A stretch of 47,336 nt of DNA, from contig CAMPJY010000003.1 in the NCBI GenBank assembly GCA_946887025.1, positions 1 to 47,336 of the forward strand, given 5' to 3'. How positions within the stretch are numbered: position 1 is the stretch's first letter; each line of letters opens with the position of its first letter. The DNA comes from an uncultured Salinimicrobium sp. (GTDB lineage Bacteria; Bacteroidota; Bacteroidia; Flavobacteriales; Flavobacteriaceae). Below the pieces are notes generated by a model, which made no database searches, was not told where the DNA came from, and saw nothing but the letters and a program-made list of their open reading frames with translations. Below are positions 42,521 to 47,336 of this stretch, one piece after another. Both the position numbers and the translations under genes were made by a program.

Positions 42521-43432
42521 CTACCAGTCTGGCCTGCTGTCTTTTGGACCCAGGTAAAAATTCCTGGAGATGGAGAATCCGAATCTAACCCCTCCATCCC
42601 CCCAGGATTTATTTGTATATGGGATAAAATTATTTTCTGTTATATAGGGTGCGTTCTGGAAATTCAGGCTAAACACATGCCCCCCCGTCTCGATTTCCAG
42701 CCCTATTCCCAGGGGATTGTAATATTCCGTTTCCAGGTCCCCCGGCCTGTCAAATCCATTGACAATAGTGTAATCCGCAATAATTGAAAGTCTTTTGGTC
42801 AGTTTTATCCTGCCTCCCATTCCCAGCACAAAAAAGTTTTCCTGATCCAGAGGATCCTGTACCTGTGGGCGAATGAGGTATCCGGGGTTGAGCATTAAAG
42901 AAAAGGAAGGGGAGAATTTCCGTGCCAGGATGAGTTGGAGGAAATGGGAGATCCGGTCTGCCTCTTCCGGGAATTCATTATCAAAGTTTTCCCTCCTGGT
43001 GATCCAGCTGCTCTGACCAAAGAGGGTAAGGGATACGGGCATTGCCGCTTCCCGTTGTTGTAAAAGCCGGAGCTTTGCCTGCAGATTATAGGCTTCATTA
43101 AAACGGCTGCGTCCGATCCCTACAGTGAAGGCATCGGTAATTCCATAATCAAAGGCAATATGAATATCCGAGGCATTGTCAAGCCCGAAGAGAGTGTGGG
43201 AACCGCCAAATTCTCCTCCTATATCCCCAAACCTGTGAAATACCCAAAAGGTAAGGGTTTGCTTTGGCTGCGTTTCATTTGTCTGAAGCAGGACGAGCTT
43301 TGGGCTTTTAAAGGTGGCAATTACAGCAGGATTTTCCTGAGTCGAACTCCTTTCCTGCATCAGGGAATCCAGGTCCTGAGCGTGACTTATGGAAAAGAAA
43401 AAAAACAGGCTGCAGAGAATTATATTTTTCAT
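42521..43432 (-). CDS. DUF5777-type outer-membrane beta-barrel protein
   Basis: Exported barrel of 303 aa. The signal peptide (1-18) ends SISHAQ. It is followed by alternating hydrophobic/polar strands and turns typical of outer-membrane barrels (TFWVFHRFGDIGG, DIHIAFDYGITDAFTVGIGR, FSPSFSLMLNPGYLIRP, FFVLGMGGRIKLTKRLSIIADYT). The HRFGDIGGEFGG block is the one I associate with DUF5777. It overlaps yceI by 4 nt and is co-transcribed with it. Function unknown; context suggests envelope redox or lipid handling. Confidence 0.8.
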   Translation of the reverse strand: MKNIILCSLFFFFSISHAQDLDSLMQERSSTQENPAVIATFKSPKLVLLQTNETQPKQTLTFWVFHRFGDIGGEFGGSHTLFGLDNASDIHIAFDYGITDAFTVGIGRSRFNEAYNLQAKLRLLQQREAAMPVSLTLFGQSSWITRRENFDNEFPEEADRISHFLQLILARKFSPSFSLMLNPGYLIRPQVQDPLDQENFFVLGMGGRIKLTKRLSIIADYTIVNGFDRPGDLETEYYNPLGIGLEIETGGHVFSLNFQNAPYITENNFIPYTNKSWGDGGVRFGFSISRNFYLGPKDSRPDW

Positions 43433-43980
43433 AGCTCAAGCTTTTTATAATTTGCATGTACCTCCAAACTTACCACCTCCGCGATATTTCTGAACAGGAG
43501 TTTTGGGATCTTGATGTCATGATCGGCCACGGCAACATTGAACTCGCTCTGCAGTATCACCGAATCCTCCCTCACTGTTACTCTGGCATCTATCTTCCTT
43601 TCTTGTGCCACCCCATGTATCTCGAGAATCCCATCCAGGGTTACAAGATATTCTCCTTCTTTTGAAAGGTCGGGTTGCTGCTGGACTTTAGCTTTGAAAG
43701 TGGCATGGGGGTATTTATGGCTCTCCATGAAGTTTTCATTGAAATGCTCCTGCATTTTCCCTTTTTCAAAATCAAAGCTCCTGATATTTATCCTGAAAGT
43801 GATCTCTCCATTGCGCGTATTCCATAAGGACATACCCCCATCGGCATGTGCCGCTATGTCTTCAATAGGTGCCGAGGAAAAAAATTCCGTGGACACTCCC
43901 GTGGCTTCATAAATATCCTGGGCTCTAAGGCTGCCCGGAAAAAGAAGCAGGATTATAAATATGGAAAATAGGCTTCGCAT
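43429..43980 (-). CDS. YceI-family protein
   Basis: Exported lipocalin-like protein of 183 aa. The signal peptide (1-20) ends LRAQ. The mature domain shows typical YceI stretches (GEITFRINIRSFDFEKGKMQ, HFNENFMESHKYPHATFKA, LDGILEIHGV and a final strand). The family binds long isoprenoids in several cases. Translationally coupled to the DUF5777 gene by a 4-nt overlap, so the two probably work together at the envelope. Confidence 0.92.
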   Translation of the reverse strand: MRSLFSIFIILLLFPGSLRAQDIYEATGVSTEFFSSAPIEDIAAHADGGMSLWNTRNGEITFRINIRSFDFEKGKMQEHFNENFMESHKYPHATFKAKVQQQPDLSKEGEYLVTLDGILEIHGVAQERKIDARVTVREDSVILQSEFNVAVADHDIKIPKLLFRNIAEVVSLEVHANYKKLEL

Positions 43981-44081
43981 AATCGGAGTTTAAGATTCTG
44001 TATTAAAGCTGAAAATCAGAAATAGGAATGGCTGGGGAAACCATCAGGGGGACCCGGAAAAATTTCAGAAAATCAGGGTTT

Positions 44082-44747
44082 TTAGTTGTTTTTTTCTTGA
44101 ATCTTCGTCAGTACATTTTCTACAATCCTGTTGCAATAGATCAGGTTGAATTCGAAGATCTCTTCGGGGGAATACATCTTTTTGATCTCCTTGCGCAGCA
44201 TTTGTTTGGCTCTTTTTAAGCGCACCTTTACATTGGCCTCGGTTATATTGAGGGTTTCCGAAGTCTCCCTGGTATTCATCCCATTAAGTTCCCGGAGGGT
44301 AAACACCATGCGATAATTTTCAGGGATCTGTAACAGGGCTTCTTCCAGAATATGTTTGAGTTCGTTGTTCATGATGGTTTTCCCTGTATTGATCTGTTGC
44401 ATAAACATTGGGATACCTGTATCTTTTTCCGAGATCTCAGAAGGGATCTCGTTCTTATAGCTGAATTTTTTGGTCTTGTGATAACAATTGTTCAGCATTA
44501 TTTTCACCAGCCAGGTCTTGAGGGTTGACCTGTTCTCAAAATTCCCCAGATTCGTATAGGCACTCAGGTAAGAGTCCTGTATAAGGTCTTCCGTATCGGG
44601 TTGATTAAAGCCATAACTTTTCCCGATCTTAAAGAGGTACGGATTATACCTGCGCATAATTATCTCATAGAGTGCAATTTCTCCGGAGAGGATTCTGGAC
44701 ACAATCTCCGGATCACTCAGGATTTCAAATTGTTTTATTTCTGTCAT
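44082..44747 (-). CDS. ECF-type RNA polymerase sigma factor
   Basis: Sigma factor of 221 aa with region 2 (about 20-95, YEIIMRRYNPYLFKIGKSYG, EDLIQDSYLSAY, LKTWLVKIMLNNC) and region 4 (about 135-190, IPENYRMVFTLRELNGMNTRETSE, NITEANVKVRLKRAKQML). A tail of about 30 residues follows and ends KIQEKNN. It lies 34 nt after the DUF4142 gene. A putative ECF promoter sits before DUF4142, so the sigma is probably co-transcribed with it and may drive its own operon. No anti-sigma gene is adjacent. Confidence 0.92.
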   Translation of the reverse strand: MTEIKQFEILSDPEIVSRILSGEIALYEIIMRRYNPYLFKIGKSYGFNQPDTEDLIQDSYLSAYTNLGNFENRSTLKTWLVKIMLNNCYHKTKKFSYKNEIPSEISEKDTGIPMFMQQINTGKTIMNNELKHILEEALLQIPENYRMVFTLRELNGMNTRETSETLNITEANVKVRLKRAKQMLRKEIKKMYSPEEIFEFNLIYCNRIVENVLTKIQEKNN

Positions 44748-44781
44748 GCTCTGTATGTTTCTGCTTTACAGCCTATTAAAG

Positions 44782-45318
44782 TTACAAATTTTTCTGGATC
44801 ATCTGTGCATGTTCAAGATGTCCCTTTAGCACCGGAACCACCTCCTCAAGCAGGGCCTTCAGTTCTTCGTTCTGTGCCTGGGGGACGAGAAGGCTCTCCA
44901 CAGCAGCTATTACTTTCTGGTGATATTCCACTTCATTGTTGACATAGGTGCGATCAAATTCCGCCTCAGATACTTCCCTCAGCTTTTCCTGCGCTGCTTC
45001 AGCATCTTTTACCAGCTGCTGGCTCACCGCATTGTCTTCAGGAGTAACCCCAAGTCTGGTGACAAGTTCTACCGCCCGATCAATTACCATCTGATGGTCT
45101 GAGGCCATGGTTCTTGCCAATCCCAGTACCTCCTTATTTTCAGATCTGTCCATGGCTATTTCAGCGAAATCAATGTCGTTCTGGTTGGCTACTACTGCTA
45201 TGGAAGCAATTTCAGGATCAGTAAGTGCGGAATTGCCATTTTGTGAAACTGCATTTAAGGAGAACATTACAGAACCCACCAGCATGCAGAGAATGAGTAA
45301 TTTTTTGATCTTTTTCAT
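44782..45318 (-). CDS. DUF4142 family exported protein
   Basis: Exported helical protein of 178 aa. The signal peptide (1-25) ends LNAVSQ. The mature part is a ferritin-like four-helix arrangement of the DUF4142 family (DPEIASIAVVANQNDIDFAEIAMDR, LARTMASDHQMVIDRAVELV, EVEYHQKVIAAVESLLVP, GHLEHAQMIQ). Conserved His/Glu positions (SDHQ, EYHQ, LEHA) could bind metal, which is unproven. First gene of a probable operon with the following sigma factor, consistent with an envelope-stress role. Confidence 0.88.
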   Translation of the reverse strand: MKKIKKLLILCMLVGSVMFSLNAVSQNGNSALTDPEIASIAVVANQNDIDFAEIAMDRSENKEVLGLARTMASDHQMVIDRAVELVTRLGVTPEDNAVSQQLVKDAEAAQEKLREVSEAEFDRTYVNNEVEYHQKVIAAVESLLVPQAQNEELKALLEEVVPVLKGHLEHAQMIQKNL

Positions 45319-45343
45319 GATGTTAAGTTTATTGGTTAATAAA

Positions 45344-45372
45344 ATAGAGTGGTTGGGAAGTAAAAAGGTTAC
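45344..45372 (-). promoter_or_regulatory. Putative ECF promoter of the DUF4142-sigma operon
   Basis: On the minus strand GTAACC (45372-45367), 16 nt, then ACTCTAT (45350-45344). The -35 core AACC and the 16-nt spacing are the same as at 4393-4420 before the other ECF sigma gene. The DUF4142 ATG follows 25 nt later. Confidence 0.45.
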
Positions 45373-45384
45373 ATAGTATTTAAA

Positions 45385-46866
45385 TTAAAGGATCCTGCGG
45401 GGAAATCGGATTGGCCATTTCCCCGCAGTCTTCCTTTGTGTCAAAGGGAGATTTATTTTTTTTTGCCCCCCCTTATTTTCAGCCAGCACCAGTTTAAGGA
45501 TCTCTCCCGTGTTTCCATCCGGGCCAAGACTATCGGAGGTTGTTAAATAGATTTCACCTTCCAGGTCTTGTCCGAAACCTTTCAGATATACTCCCAGATC
45601 GTCCTTGCCTCCCACTTCGATTTCCTGAAAGGGCCATAAGCCCGGTCCTGCGGGATTGGCTACGAAGATTTCTCCGGTAGGACCGAAATTATTCGAGAAA
45701 GAGCCGAAGATGTATTTTCCGTTTAATCCCGGAATATGGTTTCCGCGATATACATTTCCGCCTATTATGGTGACCGTAACTCCAAATTCATTGGGCATTT
45801 CAATCACAGGATCAATGAGCTTATTCCCGTAAACATCAACATCAGGGCAATCGACCGGATCTGGGCCATCGCCTGCGTTGAAGCAGTGGGTTCCTTCCTT
45901 CACGTTCCAGCCATAGTTACCTCCTTTTTCCACCACGCTGATCTCTTCCCAAAGGTTCTGGCCTGCATCTCCCACATATAGATCATTGGTGGCGCTCATG
46001 TCAAAGGAGAAGCGATATGGATTTCTGAAACCATAGGCGTAGATCTCGTCCAGCCCGTTGTGATCAATAAATGGATTGTCGGCCGGAATTCCATAGGGAG
46101 TGCCGTTATCAATATCTATACGAAGAATATTCCCAAGCAGGTTTTGCTCGATATCCTGCCCGTTACCTCCTTCATTGAACTCGTACCAGTCCTCAACGTG
46201 TCCGTCTCCAACATCGTCGGCACCGCCTCCGTCACCAATGGAGATATATAGATATCCATCCGGACCAAAGGCAATGGTTCCGCCTTCATGATTGCTCTGT
46301 GGCTGGTTCACTTCCAGAATGATTCTCTCGGTACCAAGGCTCACCTGCCCGGCATCTGCGGAGGTGGCGGTAAATTCAGAGATTCGGCTGGTATTGTTGA
46401 ACTCCCCACTTATGGGAGGCGCAGTATAATATGCAAATAATCTTCCGTTGCTTTCAAAATTTGGGTGGAATGCCAGCCCAAGAAGCCCACGTTCATCGTA
46501 ACCCGGAGTCAGACTTACCATATTTGGACGTACATCCAGATAAGGTTCTTCTGAAACCTCTCCATTACTTTCTATAGTCCAGGCGGTTCCGGCCTGATCT
46601 ATTACAAACAGTCTTCCACTGTCATCGGGGGCGGCCACCACGCCAATGGGCGATACAAATCCATCTGCCACAAGTTCTGTAGTCACGGCTTTTACATTAG
46701 CTCTGGCTTGCATGTCCAGGCTATTGTCTTCGATCATTTCCTTTTCACAGGCCTGGAAAATTAATAAGGCCATCACCAGTCCTGCCAGCGGAAGTCGCAT
46801 CCTTTTCAGATTTTGGATCTCCAGGCTTACAAACCTGGTTTTTAGTTGTTGAATTAATCTTTTCAT
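45385..46866 (-). CDS. PQQ-type sugar dehydrogenase (glucose/sorbosone dehydrogenase family) lipoprotein
   Basis: Six-bladed beta-propeller oxidoreductase anchored by a lipid. It shows the lipobox LIFQAC, NHEGGTIAFGPDGYLYISIGDGGG, LLGNILRIDIDNGTPYGIP, YAYGFRNPYRFSFD and GDAGQNLWEEI, all hallmarks of the family. I chose the ATG at 46866 (MKRLIQQLKT); the frame is open to 46947, and an ATG at 46800 (MRLPLAGLVM) would give a shorter signal peptide. At the 3' end the frame runs through a G7-C-A9 tract and then through two terminator-like hairpins. A -1 slip in the tract would stop at 45453-45455, giving a likelier C-terminus. The cofactor (PQQ) and sugar are inferred from the family. Confidence 0.87.
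   Translation of the reverse strand: MKRLIQQLKTRFVSLEIQNLKRMRLPLAGLVMALLIFQACEKEMIEDNSLDMQARANVKAVTTELVADGFVSPIGVVAAPDDSGRLFVIDQAGTAWTIESNGEVSEEPYLDVRPNMVSLTPGYDERGLLGLAFHPNFESNGRLFAYYTAPPISGEFNNTSRISEFTATSADAGQVSLGTERIILEVNQPQSNHEGGTIAFGPDGYLYISIGDGGGADDVGDGHVEDWYEFNEGGNGQDIEQNLLGNILRIDIDNGTPYGIPADNPFIDHNGLDEIYAYGFRNPYRFSFDMSATNDLYVGDAGQNLWEEISVVEKGGNYGWNVKEGTHCFNAGDGPDPVDCPDVDVYGNKLIDPVIEMPNEFGVTVTIIGGNVYRGNHIPGLNGKYIFGSFSNNFGPTGEIFVANPAGPGLWPFQEIEVGGKDDLGVYLKGFGQDLEGEIYLTTSDSLGPDGNTGEILKLVLAENKGGQKKINLPLTQRKTAGKWPIRFPRRIL
45395..45447 (-). terminator. Tandem hairpins at the 3' end of the sugar dehydrogenase gene
   Basis: CTGCGGGGAAAT (45395-45406) and ATTTCCCCGCAG (45417-45428) form a perfect 12-bp stem. 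Next to it CCTTTG (45433-45438) pairs with CAAAGG (45442-45447). Both lie inside the nominal coding frame, suggesting that translation really ends upstream. The T-run after the first stem on the minus strand is weak (CCTTTAATTT). Confidence 0.65.
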
Positions 46867-46952
46867 AGTGTAGAGTTTTATATATTCGTTTGGTAAATTA
46901 ATTACTACGAAAAACTTCTTTCGCAGTTCTCTGTCTGCCATGTCCAAGGCAG

Positions 46953-47288
46953 CTACTTCTCTTTCACAATCAATTTCCCCTTCATCATGGGATGAAAGGA
47001 ACAGTAATATTTCAGATTCCGCTTAACCTCCAGGGTCCAGGAGGATTTCGGGGCGAGGGTAGGGGAAGCCCAGCTCTTGTTTTCTTCGGTTACATTATGG
47101 ATTACCATGTCCTGGTTGATGAATTTTACCTTATCCCCTTTTTTCACCAGCAGTTCGTCAGGATCAAATTTCATGTCCTGAATGATTATGGTATGGGTAT
47201 CCGAAGGGGGACCGGGAGCAAAGGAACTCCACAAGGTAAAGGAGAACAGAAGAATAAAAATTTTAAAGAATTGACTCCTGGCGTTCAT
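46953..47288 (-). CDS. Cupredoxin-domain (plastocyanin/azurin-like) protein
   Basis: Exported blue-copper protein of 111 aa. Signal peptide (1-25), then a single cupredoxin domain. Type 1 copper ligands are H64 (VIHNVTEE), C96 and H99 (YYCSFHP), and M101 or M102. This is a small soluble electron carrier. It lies just upstream of the PQQ-type dehydrogenase on the same strand and could accept its electrons; this is inference. Upstream sequence is cut off 48 nt before the window end. Confidence 0.9.
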   Translation of the reverse strand: MNARSQFFKIFILLFSFTLWSSFAPGPPSDTHTIIIQDMKFDPDELLVKKGDKVKFINQDMVIHNVTEENKSWASPTLAPKSSWTLEVKRNLKYYCSFHPMMKGKLIVKEK

Positions 47289-47336
47289 ATTCCTGTTTTT
47301 ATTTTATTAAAAACCCAGGAGGGGGTTCCGTGTGAT

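Noticed and set aside
44776..44786. TTTGTAACTTT before the second sigma gene as an ECF promoter, because it matches 4401-4411
   Set aside because: It overlaps the stop codon of DUF4142 and has no -10 partner at the right distance.

Overview
The window looks like chromosomal DNA from a gliding-type member of the Bacteroidetes, most likely family Flavobacteriaceae. The evidence is the gldB-gldC pair, repeated TAnnTTTG -7 promoter elements, the absence of clear Shine-Dalgarno sequences, a FtsZ with a very long C-terminal extension, a MurE of the DAP-adding type, and many SPII lipoproteins, DUF5777, DUF4142 and YceI proteins. A Gramella/Salegentibacter/Salinimicrobium-like genus is a guess from remembered protein similarity only. 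I see no insertion sequence, prophage or CRISPR array.

Layout. (1) 1-9,050: queA, rlmN, a trans-polyprenyl diphosphate synthase, a convergent hicA-hicB toxin-antitoxin pair, an ECF sigma operon (sigma, membrane anti-sigma-like protein, outer-membrane barrel) and dnaG. (2) 9,060-13,460: an orphan LuxR-type response regulator, nadE, gldB-gldC, and the minus-strand pair alpha/beta hydrolase-engB. (3) 13,820-29,660: a complete division and cell-wall (dcw) cluster in the order mraZ-rsmH-ftsL-ftsI(PASTA)-murE-mraY-murD-ftsW-murG-murC-ftsQ-ftsA-ftsZ. It has many 1-14 nt overlaps and closes with a strong terminator after ftsZ. It makes the lipid-linked peptidoglycan precursor and the septal synthase, and ends with the FtsA/FtsZ cytoskeleton. 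(4) 29,750-34,360: yqeY, tRNA-Arg, two small unknown proteins, a large TlpA-like lipoprotein and another lipoprotein. (5) 34,400-39,510: a DNA-damage-tolerance block of a Y-family polymerase (dinB), a short DnaE-type polymerase and a convergent SRAP (YedK) protein. (6) 39,511-47,336: a repeat-rich spacer, a Zn-dependent alcohol dehydrogenase with a small unknown partner, then a minus-strand set of envelope and redox proteins. That set holds an HxH-rich lipoprotein, a DUF5777 barrel, YceI, an ECF sigma with DUF4142, a PQQ-type sugar dehydrogenase and a cupredoxin.

Regulation. Perfect or near TAnnTTTG elements stand before rlmN, dnaG, nadE, the hydrolase, mraZ, dinB and others. The mraZ leader carries a helically phased array of GTGGTAAATT-type repeats whose last copy contains the mraZ start codon. 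Both ECF sigma operons are preceded by a -35/-10 pair of different type (xxAACC-N16-xxTCT), suggesting autoregulation.

Most worth a second look: the response regulator with Glu at the phosphoacceptor site; the DnaG that has lost all four zinc-ligand positions; the mraZ operator over its own start codon; the dinB-dnaE-SRAP cassette bracketed by copies of one palindromic repeat; two unrelated spacer elements both built of 11-bp units; the three-HxH lipoprotein; and a homopolymer at the 3' end of the sugar dehydrogenase where a -1 slip gives an immediate stop before a terminator hairpin. None is proved to be a new system. The damage-tolerance cassette and the repeat elements are the best candidates.
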